This document shows, one piece after another, positions 52,634 through 63,133 of a stretch of 64,000 nucleotides of DNA; within the stretch, counting starts at the first letter, position 1, and every line of letters starts with the position of its first letter. The position numbers and the translations under genes are program-made. The DNA is from Undibacterium sp. (GTDB lineage Bacteria; Pseudomonadota; Gammaproteobacteria; Burkholderiales; Burkholderiaceae_D): assembly GCA_030645915.1 (NCBI GenBank), contig JAUSNO010000005.1:62001-126000 (forward strand), written 5' to 3'. The notes beneath the pieces were generated by a model. That model searched no databases. It saw only the letters and a program-made list of their open reading frames with translations, and was not told the DNA's origin.

Positions 52634-55534
52634 ATGAAACGTATGTTATTTAATGCGACACAGCAAGAAGAGTTGCGCGTCGCGATCGTCAATGGGCAAA
52701 AGCTCATCGATATCGATATCGAAACCACCGGACGCGAACTGCGCAAATCCAACATCTACAAAGGTGTTATTACGCGTATAGAACCGTCGCTCGAAGCCTG
52801 CTTCGTCAACTACGGTGAAGAACGTCACGGCTTCTTGCCTTTTAAAGAAGTCGCTCGCGGCTACTTTAAAGAAGGCATCGATGTTCGTAACGCCTCAATC
52901 AAAGATGCCCTGCGCGAAGGCCAGGAAATCATGGTTCAAGTGGAGAAGGAAGAGCGCGGCAATAAAGGCGCGGCGCTGACCACCTTCATTTCATTGGCTG
53001 GCCGCTATCTGGTTCTTATGCCGAACAATCCACGTGGTGGTGGTGTATCCCGCCGCGTTGAAGGCGAAGAACGTCAAGAATTGCGTGAAACCATGGACAA
53101 ACTGGATTTGCCTACTGGCATGTCCGTTATTGCCCGTACGGCCGGTATCGGTCGCAACGTCGACGAATTGCAATGGGATTTGAATTACCTCATGCAACTT
53201 TGGACAGCGATTGACGGCGCAGGTAAGTCTGCCGCCGGCGCCTTCTTGATTTATCAAGAGTCTTCATTGGTGATCCGTGCAATCCGCGATTATTTCCAGC
53301 CTGATATTGGCGAAATCCTCATCGACACCGATGATATCTACGAACAAGCTCAGCAATTCATGAGCCATGTGATGCCGGATATGGTCCATCGCGTGAAGCG
53401 TTACAGCGATGATGTACCGCTGTTCTCCCGCTTCCAGATCGAACATCAGATCGAAACAGCGTATTCCCGCACTGTACCCTTGCCTTCTGGCGGCGCTATT
53501 GTTATTGATCATACCGAAGCTCTGGTTTCGGTTGACGTCAACTCAGCGCGCTCCACGCGCGGTGCAGACATTGAAACAACGGCATTCAATACCAATTGCG
53601 AAGCGGCTGAAGAAGTTGCACGTCAATTGCGCCTGCGCGATCTGGGTGGTTTGATCGTGATCGATTTTATCGACATGGAAAACGCCAAGAACCAGCGTGA
53701 AGTTGAAACTCGTTTAAAAGATTCATTACGCTATGACCGCGCCCGCGTTCAAATGGGCAAGATTTCCCGCTTTGGCTTGATGGAGCTGTCGCGTCAGCGT
53801 CTGCGCCCTTCACTGTCTGAAGGCAGTCATGTGACTTGCCCGCGCTGCAATGGCACTGCGCACATCCGCGATACCGAATCATCCGCTTTGCAAGTCCTGC
53901 GCATCATTCAGGAAGAAGCGATGAAAGAAAATTCGGCAGCGATTCATGTACAGGTTCCTGTCGATGTCGCTGCTTTCTTGCTCAATGAAAAACGTGGTGA
54001 GATCCTGAAGATAGAGACACGTCACCGTGTCACTGTCATTCTGATCCCGAATACCCATCTGGAAACGCCGCATTACAAGCTGGATCGCCTGAAACATGAC
54101 GATCCACGTCTGGAAGAAGTGCACGCAAGCTATGCCATGGCAGAGCAAGCGGATACCGACATCGGCTACAGCAAGAGTCAGAAAGAAGAAGTCAAGCCAC
54201 GTCAGGAAGCCATGGTGAAGAGCATCACACCTGATACTGCGCCGCTTGTAGAACGCAAGGAAATCTCTGCAGCAGTGGCGGCACCGGCATTAACTACGTC
54301 GCAGCCAGCTTCAGAAGGATTTTTTGCAAAATTATTTAGCTTCTTCTTTTCAAAGCCTGCCGAGCCTGTAGTTGTAGCACCGGTAGTCGAAGAAAAACCG
54401 CGGCACTCTCGCGACAGGGCTGCTGGTGACCGCAACAACCGCAATCGTGGCCGCAATGGACGTGGACGCGATCGTGAAGAACGCGAAGATCGCCCGGCAA
54501 ATGTACGCGCGGACAAAGATGATGCGAACAAAGTCGCGCCTGCAGAAGCGGCACAAGCACAACGTCAGTCAAAGCAAGCCCGACCACCGCGTGAAGAGCG
54601 CGAAGGTCAAGAGCCTAAACGTGAGCGCCAGCCGCGTCAACGTGGTGGCCGCAAGGACAACGCTAATCCTGAATCAAAAACAGAAGAAGCATTGCTCGCT
54701 GTCGCTCCTGTCAACGCTCCATTGCAAGGCGCTGCACTCGCTTCGGTTTCTGCTGAGGAGCCAAAGCTTGATTCTGCGATAGCAGGCGTTGTCCCTGCGG
54801 ATAGTGAAACAGGAGAGCAAGCCGAAGAAAGTCGTCGTCGTCGTCGTCGTGGTGGTCGCAACCGCAATCGTCGTGATCGCGAAACGACAGATGGCAATGA
54901 AAATGGCGAAGCAACAGCAAAAAATGAAGGTTCAGAAAAAACCGGTAATGAGGCGCAACCCGTCTTTATTCCTGTCAGTGAACTTGTAGCTTTGGAACCT
55001 GTAGTAACGCCAATCGCCACTCCTTCAATTGAGCCTGTCGCCAATACGACTCCGGAAGTTGCCGTGCAGATGGATGCGATTGAACAGGCACCGGCTGCAC
55101 CAACATTAGAGGTTGCACCTGCAATAACGGTCGCGGCTCCAGTTGTTGAGCTTGCCGCTCCAGCGCAGGCCAGCTTGGATTTAGTGCCGACACCAGCACC
55201 GGAAACTGTGATGGCAACGGCTGACGCAACGCCAGTTGCCGCTGCGGAACCCAAAATTGCTCCTGAAACTGTCAGCGCTCCGGTTGAGCTTATTGCACCG
55301 AAACCGGTCGTGACAACACCAGCAGCAGTTACGCCAGCACCGATGCCGGTAGAAGGTCTGAATGTCATGCTTAACGAGGCAGGTCTCGCGCTGGCAAGCA
55401 CAGACCCTGAAAAATTGCGCGCCGCACAAGCAGCAGCGGAGTTGATCGTGAAACCGGCGCGCGTACCACGTGAACGCAAGCCTGTCACGCCGCAATCTTC
55501 AGAGCCGTTGCAGTTAATGGAAACCAAGAAATAA
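52634..55534 (+). CDS. rne: ribonuclease E
   Basis: MKRMLFNATQQEELRVAIVNGQKLIDIDIE; S1 domain; CPRCNGTAHIRD zinc link; Arg-rich and Pro/Ala-rich C-terminal tail. Confidence 0.97.
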   Translation: MKRMLFNATQQEELRVAIVNGQKLIDIDIETTGRELRKSNIYKGVITRIEPSLEACFVNYGEERHGFLPFKEVARGYFKEGIDVRNASIKDALREGQEIMVQVEKEERGNKGAALTTFISLAGRYLVLMPNNPRGGGVSRRVEGEERQELRETMDKLDLPTGMSVIARTAGIGRNVDELQWDLNYLMQLWTAIDGAGKSAAGAFLIYQESSLVIRAIRDYFQPDIGEILIDTDDIYEQAQQFMSHVMPDMVHRVKRYSDDVPLFSRFQIEHQIETAYSRTVPLPSGGAIVIDHTEALVSVDVNSARSTRGADIETTAFNTNCEAAEEVARQLRLRDLGGLIVIDFIDMENAKNQREVETRLKDSLRYDRARVQMGKISRFGLMELSRQRLRPSLSEGSHVTCPRCNGTAHIRDTESSALQVLRIIQEEAMKENSAAIHVQVPVDVAAFLLNEKRGEILKIETRHRVTVILIPNTHLETPHYKLDRLKHDDPRLEEVHASYAMAEQADTDIGYSKSQKEEVKPRQEAMVKSITPDTAPLVERKEISAAVAAPALTTSQPASEGFFAKLFSFFFSKPAEPVVVAPVVEEKPRHSRDRAAGDRNNRNRGRNGRGRDREEREDRPANVRADKDDANKVAPAEAAQAQRQSKQARPPREEREGQEPKRERQPRQRGGRKDNANPESKTEEALLAVAPVNAPLQGAALASVSAEEPKLDSAIAGVVPADSETGEQAEESRRRRRRGGRNRNRRDRETTDGNENGEATAKNEGSEKTGNEAQPVFIPVSELVALEPVVTPIATPSIEPVANTTPEVAVQMDAIEQAPAAPTLEVAPAITVAAPVVELAAPAQASLDLVPTPAPETVMATADATPVAAAEPKIAPETVSAPVELIAPKPVVTTPAAVTPAPMPVEGLNVMLNEAGLALASTDPEKLRAAQAAAELIVKPARVPRERKPVTPQSSEPLQLMETKK
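54831..54850 (+). repeat. GTC trinucleotide microsatellite inside rne (poly-Arg)
   Basis: GTCGTCGTCGTCGTCGTCGT encoding SRRRRRRGGRNRNRRDR. Confidence 0.8.
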
Positions 55535-55550
55535 GATAGTTTCAGCTCAC

Positions 55551-55587
55551 AAAACCCGACAGCAGCGATGTTGTCGGGTTTTTTTTA
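55551..55587 (+). terminator. rho-independent terminator after rne
   Basis: AAAACCCGACA-GCAGCGATGT-TGTCGGGTTTTTTTT. Confidence 0.85.
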
Positions 55588-55657
55588 CTCTATAAAAATA
55601 CGAATTCGAACTCATGGTATCTTTGCTGTACCGAGCCAAAGCGTACAATCAACTTCT

Positions 55658-56785
55658 ATGACCGAAAAATTTATCCCCATCGTCGATCACCGTCAACAGC
55701 AGGCAGTATTGCGCGTTCCTTCTCGCCTGGAAGAGCCGACAGGGCAAGTGATGGATGCCTTCGGGCGCCCTTTACACGATTTACGTATCTCAGTCACAGA
55801 CAGGTGTAATTTTCGTTGCGTGTATTGCATGCCTAAAGACATTTTTGATAAAGATTATCTTTTTCTACCGCAAACATCCTTATTGAATTTTGAAGAAATC
55901 ACGCGTATCGCCAGAATTTTTGTCGCTCATGGCGTAACAAAATTAAGGCTCACCGGAGGTGAGCCCTTATTGCGCAAAAATATCGAAAAATTGATCACAA
56001 TGTTACGTGGTATATCCACGCCAGATGGACGAGAGCTAGACATCACATTGACGACCAACGGCTCGCTCCTGGCGCGTAAAGCGCAGAGTTTAAGAGATGC
56101 CGGATTGACCAGGGTGACGGTATCGCTTGATTCTTTAAATGATGCGACATTCAAGCAGATGAACGATGTGGATTTTTCTGTCTCGGATGTCCTGGATGGA
56201 ATTGCTGCAGCACATGATGCAGGGCTTGGGCCCATCAAGATCAACATGGTGGTAAAGGCGGGCTTGAACGATCAGGAAATCGTTCCGATGGCGCGACACT
56301 TCCAGAACACGCCTCACATTTTGCGTTTTATCGAATATATGGATGTCGGTGCATCGAATGGCTGGAAACTCGATGATGTCATTCCTTCTGCAGAAGTCGC
56401 GCAGCGCATTAACGATGCCGGCATGACGTTACGGCCTGTCGACCCCAACTACAATGGCGAAACGGCCAAACGATGGCGTTATGCCGATGGCGATGGCGAA
56501 ATCGGCCTCATCTCCAGCGTGACGCAAGCATTCTGTCACGACTGCAGTCGCGCCCGGCTATCGACCGAAGGCAAGCTCTACACCTGCCTGTTTGCCACTG
56601 AAGGGCATGATCTGCGCGCGCTCTTGCGCGATCCACTCGGCACGCACCCGGATCTCGCCATATCGAGCGTAGTAGCGCAATTATGGCGAGCCAGAAGTGA
56701 TCGTTATTCCGAACAACGCAGTCAAAATACGCTAGAGTTATCAGCGCCAAAGAAAAAGATAGAAATGTCATATATCGGCGGATAG
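55658..56785 (+). CDS. moaA: GTP 3',8-cyclase MoaA (start at MTEKFIPI)
   Basis: [15 protein letters not shown] radical-SAM motif; [13 protein letters not shown]-terminal [22 protein letters not shown]. Confidence 0.96.
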   Translation: MTEKFIPIVDHRQQQAVLRVPSRLEEPTGQVMDAFGRPLHDLRISVTDRCNFRCVYCMPKDIFDKDYLFLPQTSLLNFEEITRIARIFVAHGVTKLRLTGGEPLLRKNIEKLITMLRGISTPDGRELDITLTTNGSLLARKAQSLRDAGLTRVTVSLDSLNDATFKQMNDVDFSVSDVLDGIAAAHDAGLGPIKINMVVKAGLNDQEIVPMARHFQNTPHILRFIEYMDVGASNGWKLDDVIPSAEVAQRINDAGMTLRPVDPNYNGETAKRWRYADGDGEIGLISSVTQAFCHDCSRARLSTEGKLYTCLFATEGHDLRALLRDPLGTHPDLAISSVVAQLWRARSDRYSEQRSQNTLELSAPKKKIEMSYIGG

Positions 56786-56853
56786 GCTCGCATGTATTTG
56801 CCAGTTGAGTCGGTAACAGCAAGAACAGATGTCCCATTTACATATTAGGCAAG

Positions 56854-56926
56854 GCCCAAGACGCAATCCCCATGCGGCTTGCAGAGCAGACCACCTGCAA
56901 AGGCGCATGGGGATTGCGTCTTGGGC
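56854..56926. repeat. REP-like hairpin, copy B (perfect 23-bp stem)
   Basis: GCCCAAGACGCAATCCCCATGCG ... CGCATGGGGATTGCGTCTTGGGC; inner CTTGCAG/CTGCAAAG. Confidence 0.75.
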
Positions 56927-56980
56927 AGGGTCACTTTTAGGTTTCTCAACAATTCAACAGCATTTCGCCGCCCATACAAA

Positions 56981-57598
56981 ATGACAATGACCGTTATCGA
57001 CAGACAACACATCACAGGACTCATACTCGCCGGAGGGCGTGGTACCAGAATGGGACAAGTCGACAAAGGCTTGCAAGCCTTCAACGGAATGGCGATGGCG
57101 ATGCATGTCCTGCTTCGGCTGTCGCCCCAGGTAGGCGACATGATCATCAATGCCAACCAGCATTTGGCGGCATACGAAGCTTTTGGCGCGCAAGTCTGGC
57201 CTGATCAGATTGAAGGATTTGCCGGCCCTCTCGCGGGTCTGCAAACTGGCCTGGCACATTGCGAGACACCTTACCTGGTCAGTGCACCTTGCGACTCACC
57301 TTTTCTTCCACTCGATCTGGTTGCGCGATTGTCTGAAGCACTTTTACTTGATGATGCGGACCTTGCCGTCGCCACAACAATAGAGAACGATGAAGGCATC
57401 GAAAGAAAGCAGGCGCACCCGGTTTTCTCGTTGATGAAATCATCGCTGTTGCCGCACCTTAGCCAATTTCTGCAAGATGGCGGACGCAAGGTCGATGCCT
57501 GGTATGCCTCATTAAAAGTGGTTGAAGTCAACTTTGAGGACACTGCTGCATTCCGCAATATCAATACGCTCAATGAATTACGCGACCTGGAATCCTAA
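56981..57598 (+). CDS. mobA: molybdenum cofactor guanylyltransferase MobA (start at MTMTVIDR)
   Basis: GLILAGGRGTRMGQVDKGLQAFNG; CDSPFLPLDLV. Confidence 0.94.
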   Translation: MTMTVIDRQHITGLILAGGRGTRMGQVDKGLQAFNGMAMAMHVLLRLSPQVGDMIINANQHLAAYEAFGAQVWPDQIEGFAGPLAGLQTGLAHCETPYLVSAPCDSPFLPLDLVARLSEALLLDDADLAVATTIENDEGIERKQAHPVFSLMKSSLLPHLSQFLQDGGRKVDAWYASLKVVEVNFEDTAAFRNINTLNELRDLES

Positions 57599-57599
57599 T

Positions 57600-58904
57600 A
57601 TGATGAACACCAACAAACCCCATCAGGCGAGCTTGCACGATGTCGTCAGCTGCCAGTCAGATTACGATCCCGCCGCCCTTCCCGTCCAGCAGGCGCAGCA
57701 AATTATCCAACAGTTTATTGCCCCTATCCATGCGATAGAAAAACTGGCGATACGTCAGGCACTTGGACGAGTGCTTGCAGCAGATATCGTTTCTGGCATC
57801 AACGTTCCCGCGCATGACAACTCCGCGATGGATGGTTACGCATTGCGCGGCGGCGACCTGGCTCCCGATGCGAATACCGAACTGAACATCATCGGGACTG
57901 CGTTTGCGGGGCGCGCGTTTGATGGCGAAGTCAGTCAGGGCGAATGTATTCGCATCATGACCGGTGGCGTAATGCCACGTCATTGCGATACGGTAATCCC
58001 GCAAGAATTCACGCTCCACGCCAGTGAACTCGCCGTCACCATTCCGGCAGGCAAAATCAAGCCTGGGGACAATCGTCGTCTCAAGGGTGAAGACTTAATG
58101 CAAGGAAAAACCGCCCTTCTTCAAGGAAAAATACTCCGTCCAGCCGATTTGGGACTATTGGCATCGCTAGGAATTGCAGAAGTACCGGTACAAAGGCGAT
58201 TGCGCGTCGCTTTTTTTTCGACCGGCGATGAATTGCGCTCGCTGGGCGAAACGCTGGACGAAGGCTGCGTCTACGACAGCAACCGTTATACGCTTTACGG
58301 CATGCTGCAACGCTTAGGCTGCGATGTAATAGATATGGGTGTCATCAAGGATGAGCCTGCTGCATTAAAAGACGCCTTCCGCAGCGCCTGTGAAAACGCA
58401 GACGCCATCATCACGTCAGGCGGCGTGTCGGTTGGCGCGGCCGACTATACCAAACAGATCATGGCCGAATTAGGTGACGTGGCATTTTGGACCATCGGCA
58501 TGCGCCCGGGTCGACCGATGGCTTTCGGCAAAATTCATTCTCACGGAAAACATGCCTACCTGTTTGGCTTGCCAGGCAATCCTGTAGCCGTCATGGTCAC
58601 CTTCTACTTTCTTGTCCGCGATGCGCTGCTCCATATGATGGGAGCCAAATGCCCGGCATTGCCACTGGTTCGCGCCGCATCCAGGAGCATCATCCGCAAA
58701 CGCCCTGGAAGGACGGAATATCAACGCGGCATTTTGTCTGTCGGTAGCGATGGCAATCTGCAGGTGGCAATTACCGGTTCACAAGGATCGGGCATATTGC
58801 GCTCCATGTCGGAAGCCAATTGCATGGTCGTGTTACAGCATGATCAAGCAAATGTCGCAGCAGGAGAAGCTGTGGATGTCATGCTGTTTGAAGGGCTACT
58901 ATAA
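57600..58904 (+). CDS. moeA: molybdopterin molybdenumtransferase MoeA
   Basis: VPAHDNSAMDGYALRG; ITSGGVSVGAADYTKQ; GLPGNPVAVMVTF. Confidence 0.95.
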   Translation: MMNTNKPHQASLHDVVSCQSDYDPAALPVQQAQQIIQQFIAPIHAIEKLAIRQALGRVLAADIVSGINVPAHDNSAMDGYALRGGDLAPDANTELNIIGTAFAGRAFDGEVSQGECIRIMTGGVMPRHCDTVIPQEFTLHASELAVTIPAGKIKPGDNRRLKGEDLMQGKTALLQGKILRPADLGLLASLGIAEVPVQRRLRVAFFSTGDELRSLGETLDEGCVYDSNRYTLYGMLQRLGCDVIDMGVIKDEPAALKDAFRSACENADAIITSGGVSVGAADYTKQIMAELGDVAFWTIGMRPGRPMAFGKIHSHGKHAYLFGLPGNPVAVMVTFYFLVRDALLHMMGAKCPALPLVRAASRSIIRKRPGRTEYQRGILSVGSDGNLQVAITGSQGSGILRSMSEANCMVVLQHDQANVAAGEAVDVMLFEGLL

Positions 58905-58974
58905 AATATCTCAACAATAACGTGTTGCATAAAGCATCGCATTTTAGATACATGCAAAAAGAAAGTTTCTTTCA

Positions 58975-59802
58975 ATGATGTTAAAGCAAGATCTTTGCAG
59001 CGATCGACATACGCGCATTCTTGATGCGTTTTATGTCGTTCTGATGGCAATCATTGTGCTTGGATTGACGCTTGCTCCTGACAATTCAAATGCTCAGACA
59101 CCAGTGCCACTGCTTTTTGGAGAAAATAAAAACAATAAGGGTGAACAGCTCCCCATGCCACCGGCAATCAGTCAGTTTTTGGGATATTTTGAAAAACAAT
59201 TGTCCATCAAGTTTGAGATAAAAAACTACCCATGGAACAGAGCCGTCCTCATGGCAAATTATGATGGCGATTTAATTTTTGGTATCAGTGCCACGAGCGA
59301 AAGAGAAAAAACACTGCATTTCTCGGAACCCGTTTTTTACAATTATATTTGGTTGGTCACTCGTAGCGATGGCACCTTCCCGTTTTCAACACTACAGGAT
59401 CTCAAAGGAAAAAAAATCGGCATCATTCGCGGATCGTATTACGGCGATGAATTTGACAGCCAAAAAAATAAACTGTTTACGGTGGAAGATGATGTCAATG
59501 CCTATGCGCCACGCCTGAAAAAATTACTGACAAAACGCATGGATGCGATGTTGTATCCGAGCACAGAGACCAATGTAAAAAATGTGGAGCAACAGATTAA
59601 CCGCATTTTACAAAGTGAACTAACTGATAGTGGAAGCGCTAAGGAAAATAATTTCCGCGTACTGCCAGTCCCTTTATTGAAAGATGGAATACGATTTGCC
59701 ATTCGTATTGACCGGGATAACGGCGTCATTGCAAAACTCAATAAGGCCATCGAAAAAGGCAAGCAAAGCGGCACATTCTCAAAAATCATTCAAGAGAAAT
59801 GA
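58975..59802 (+). CDS. periplasmic substrate-binding protein (amino-acid ABC/SBP3-like)
   Basis: signal peptide; YPWNRAVLMANYDGDLIFGISATSEREKTLHFSEPV; LKGKKIGIIRGSYYGDEF. Confidence 0.75.
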   Translation: MMLKQDLCSDRHTRILDAFYVVLMAIIVLGLTLAPDNSNAQTPVPLLFGENKNNKGEQLPMPPAISQFLGYFEKQLSIKFEIKNYPWNRAVLMANYDGDLIFGISATSEREKTLHFSEPVFYNYIWLVTRSDGTFPFSTLQDLKGKKIGIIRGSYYGDEFDSQKNKLFTVEDDVNAYAPRLKKLLTKRMDAMLYPSTETNVKNVEQQINRILQSELTDSGSAKENNFRVLPVPLLKDGIRFAIRIDRDNGVIAKLNKAIEKGKQSGTFSKIIQEK

Positions 59803-59972
59803 ACGTATTAGCAGGGTTAAGCCAACTGAATTACGCGATCATTATTGGAAGCAATTGCCGCTGTAGGGCTCGCACTCAAACCGCGATAGTGCTACTCCCT
59901 CGAAAGGCACACGCCATCAGCGTTTCTACGAAGCGATAGCTGTCTAATGGAAATCCAGATTTGAAATAGAAC

Positions 59973-60030
59973 ACGCAATACCCATGCGCCTTACAGGCTC
60001 TTTTTGGCCTGCGAGGCGCATGGATAGTGC
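59973..60030. repeat. REP-like hairpin, copy C
   Basis: ACGCAATACCCATGCGCCTTACAGGC-tcttttt-GGCCTGCGAGGCGCATGGATAGTGC. Confidence 0.65.
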
Positions 60031-60127
60031 GACAAGCTTTTCAATCAAGCGACATTTGACGCCTTGAACTTATTATCGACAATGCCATCCAACAGGCACC
60101 GATCATTTTGATAGAATCGACAAGAGC

Positions 60128-60763
60128 ATGTTGACACTCACGACACAAAGCGGATATCAACAGGCGTCATGGCAAGCGCATGACAACAGGCAGCGCTTGT
60201 TTGCCGCCCTCCTCGCCACCCTTATTACCCTGTGGCTAGCACTACAGTTCAATCACCGCTCAACCAGCCACTTAACAGGTGATGCGCCAACTAAGCCATT
60301 CACCTTACTCACCTTGAGGTTCGCACCGACGTTTCCCAACAAGGCCGCAGCACCAGGCCTGCTCGCCAAACCAACGAGCAGCCCATCTATCACCAAGCCT
60401 ATGCGCGACAACCCAAGGCAGCGGGTAATAGAAACCAGCGCCATTGCCACTATCCAGCCCAAAAGCATTAGCGACGCACCTCAGGCGATTCAAGCATTCT
60501 CAGCTGCACTAGATTCGCCATTACAGATTGATCGAAAGGCGATCAGCAAGGCCTACAACGACAGCAAGAGTGAGATACAAAAAATGGCAGAAGCCAGCGG
60601 CAGGGAATTAAACAGCCCGGTCAAGACCAAGTACGAAAAATATCAAACCGCAGCCGCCGAAGCTGCCATTCCCGATTGTTTGGGCCCTCAGGGGCCGGGT
60701 GGACTAGGATTGTTAGCCATACCCGTGATCGCTTTTTCTGCAGCGACCGGTAAATGTAAATAA
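60128..60763 (+). CDS. hypothetical single-TM protein
   Basis: 211-aa ORF with N-terminal TM LFAALLATLITLWLAL; no recognised domain. Confidence 0.6.
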   Translation: MLTLTTQSGYQQASWQAHDNRQRLFAALLATLITLWLALQFNHRSTSHLTGDAPTKPFTLLTLRFAPTFPNKAAAPGLLAKPTSSPSITKPMRDNPRQRVIETSAIATIQPKSISDAPQAIQAFSAALDSPLQIDRKAISKAYNDSKSEIQKMAEASGRELNSPVKTKYEKYQTAAAEAAIPDCLGPQGPGGLGLLAIPVIAFSAATGKCK

Positions 60764-61085
60764 GCGCATTATCCGTTTTATGCAACACAAGTAAATTCCA
60801 ACATGGTGCGCTACCGCACCGACCAAGCCTCGCCAACTGCATAAACTCTGCGCCAACACCAAAGCAAAATTTATTGATGATTCACATAAATAAGTCACTG
60901 TTTTGTGCAAAGTTAATATTGTCTTTTTTCATCGCCTGGCCATACAACAATACAGTCAGGCATGATGTTTTTCCGGACCAGAACACCTAAGCATGCGCAG
61001 CGATGAAACCTTATTTTTCATTGTGTGCTGTTTGCAAACGATGTCGCTGCACCTCACCTTTTAATATGCTTTTAGGAACCTGATC

Positions 61086-62120
61086 ATGAACGTTAAGAAT
61101 AAAATTGCCATTGCCATCGCAACACTTTGCTGTGCCAGCTCTGCCCTGGCGGCTGATTACTACCCATCATGGTATGTAGGCGCAAGTGCCATTGGCGCTC
61201 AACCAGATCCAGACTTTGGCGCAGGCAATCGTGGCTATGGTGCAAGCTTGCGCGTCGGTAAAGTGCTGAACGAGAACTGGGATATGCAATTGGGCACAAG
61301 CTATATGCTGGCCAAAGAAAACGATCGTCGCTACCGTCAAAACACACTGGGGGGCGAAATGCTGTACATGTTTTCGCGCAAATCAGTGCGTCCCTACATT
61401 GCGCTAGGCGCGGGTGCAGAGTTTGATAAAACACGCTCACGTTTTGGCTCCACTGACCGTCTCTCCCCTTATGCCAGCGCAGGTGTCGGAGTACAAATGG
61501 ACTTGAATCAGCAATGGTCGGTGCAAGCCGATTTCCGCAAGGTGCATGGCTATTTGCGCAGTAACGAATTTGGCTTCAATCAAGCAAGCAATAGCTATGT
61601 AGGTCTTGGCTTGAACTACACTTTTGACAAGCCGGCACCAGCACCAGCGCCAGTTGTACGTGCACCAGAACCCATGCCAGAACCAGTCGTCGTCGTTGCA
61701 CCCGCACCGCAGCCAGTGGTTGCCGTGCCTCCGCCACGTTTTGAAAAAATCACACTGTCGGCGACAGAACTATTTGCCTTTGACAGTGCAACACTAGCTC
61801 CGCAACAAGCAAAGCTGGATGAAATTGCCACTGCCTTAAATGCCAATACGCAGGTAGATAATGTGGTTATTACTGGCTATGCAGATCGCATCGGCGCCGC
61901 CAAATACAATCTCAAGCTGTCAGAGCAACGTGCTAACTCCGTCAAGAGCTATTTAACGGACAAGGGCGTGAATGCCGGCAGAATTTCCGCAATCGGCAAA
62001 GGCGAAGATAATCCAGTTGTTACCTGCAACGATAAGAAAAAAGCTGATCTGATTGTTTGCCTGGAGCCAAATCGCCGCGTAGAAATTGAACAGATCACGA
62101 TTGAACGACGCGTTCGCTAA
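61086..62120 (+). CDS. OmpA-family outer membrane protein
   Basis: signal peptide, beta-barrel, Pro-rich linker, VVITGYADRIGAAKYNLKLSEQRANSVKSYL peptidoglycan-binding domain. Confidence 0.92.
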   Translation: MNVKNKIAIAIATLCCASSALAADYYPSWYVGASAIGAQPDPDFGAGNRGYGASLRVGKVLNENWDMQLGTSYMLAKENDRRYRQNTLGGEMLYMFSRKSVRPYIALGAGAEFDKTRSRFGSTDRLSPYASAGVGVQMDLNQQWSVQADFRKVHGYLRSNEFGFNQASNSYVGLGLNYTFDKPAPAPAPVVRAPEPMPEPVVVVAPAPQPVVAVPPPRFEKITLSATELFAFDSATLAPQQAKLDEIATALNANTQVDNVVITGYADRIGAAKYNLKLSEQRANSVKSYLTDKGVNAGRISAIGKGEDNPVVTCNDKKKADLIVCLEPNRRVEIEQITIERRVR

Positions 62121-62141
62121 TCTTCATCAGTTTGTAAAAAT

Positions 62142-62167
62142 AAAAAAGGGGCAATGCCCCTTTTTTC
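62142..62167 (+). terminator. rho-independent terminator after ompA-like gene
   Basis: AAAAAAGGGGC-AAT-GCCCCTTTTTTC. Confidence 0.85.
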
Positions 62168-62201
62168 TATCCAACAACACAAAATAGTTGCGTACTGCAA
62201 G

Positions 62202-63101
62202 ATGACAATCAAGCTACCCAGTTTCATACAGAAGATGCGCTACATCGTGAATTGTGCGGTGACAGATTGGATCAATCACCGTGCGGCAAGCAAGGGCGCT
62301 GCGCTGGCTTTTTATACCTTGTTTTCGATGGCGCCGATACTGGTACTGGTGATTGCTGTTGCAGGATTTTTTTATGGAACTCAGACAGCACAAAATGAAA
62401 TCGTTAGTCAACTGCGGGGTTTGCTTGGCTCTCAAGGTGCCGAGGCAATCCAACTCATACTTGCAGGGGCGCGCAACCAGAACCAGGGTTTACTGGCGAC
62501 ATTGATCGCTTCCGCTTTACTGTTATTCGGCGCTACCAGCGTCTTCGCTGAATTGAAAGCCAGCCTGGATGAAATATGGCAAATATCGAGCACGCGAGAG
62601 ACAACTTTATGGGAACTTATCCGCACACGATTGCTGTCATTTGGTCTGGTGCTGGTGTTGGCATTTCTCATGATGGTATCGCTGGTACTGAGCGCAGCGC
62701 TTGCATTGCTTGAGCGTTACTGGGGAGGCATCTGGAAAGATGCGGCATTCTTTTTATCAAGCCTTGCCGGGCTGATTGGTTTTAGCGTCATTGCCACGCT
62801 ATTTGCCGTCATCTATAAAATGTTACCGCGCGTACGCCTGTCATGGCACGATGTCTCAATCGGTTCCCTGGGCACCGCCGGCTTATTTACCTTAGGAAAA
62901 TTTGCCATCGGTCTGTACATTGGCAATAGCGGCGTCGCCAATAGTTTTGGTGCCGCTGGCTCGATGGTGGCACTACTATTGTGGGTATATTATTCTGCCC
63001 AAATATTTTTCCTGGGTGCCGAATTCACTCGCCAGTACGCCCTGCATTTTGGCAGTCTATCCGAAGATCGCTCACATAAAACGATAACAGGTCAAAAATA
63101 A
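62202..63101 (+). CDS. YihY/BrkB-family inner membrane protein (start at MTIKLPSF)
   Basis: AASKGAALAFYTLFSMAPILVLVIAVAGFFYG; multiple TMs; SGVANSFGAAGSMVALLLWVYYSAQIFFLGAEF. Confidence 0.92.
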   Translation: MTIKLPSFIQKMRYIVNCAVTDWINHRAASKGAALAFYTLFSMAPILVLVIAVAGFFYGTQTAQNEIVSQLRGLLGSQGAEAIQLILAGARNQNQGLLATLIASALLLFGATSVFAELKASLDEIWQISSTRETTLWELIRTRLLSFGLVLVLAFLMMVSLVLSAALALLERYWGGIWKDAAFFLSSLAGLIGFSVIATLFAVIYKMLPRVRLSWHDVSIGSLGTAGLFTLGKFAIGLYIGNSGVANSFGAAGSMVALLLWVYYSAQIFFLGAEFTRQYALHFGSLSEDRSHKTITGQK

Positions 63102-63133
63102 ACAAACCGAAAATACTTTCCATTTGACATTGC

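Noticed and set aside
54637-55527. 296-aa minus-strand ORF
   Set aside because: Antisense to the repetitive 3' part of rne; Gly/Ala/Ser low-complexity mirror of the Pro/Ala tail.
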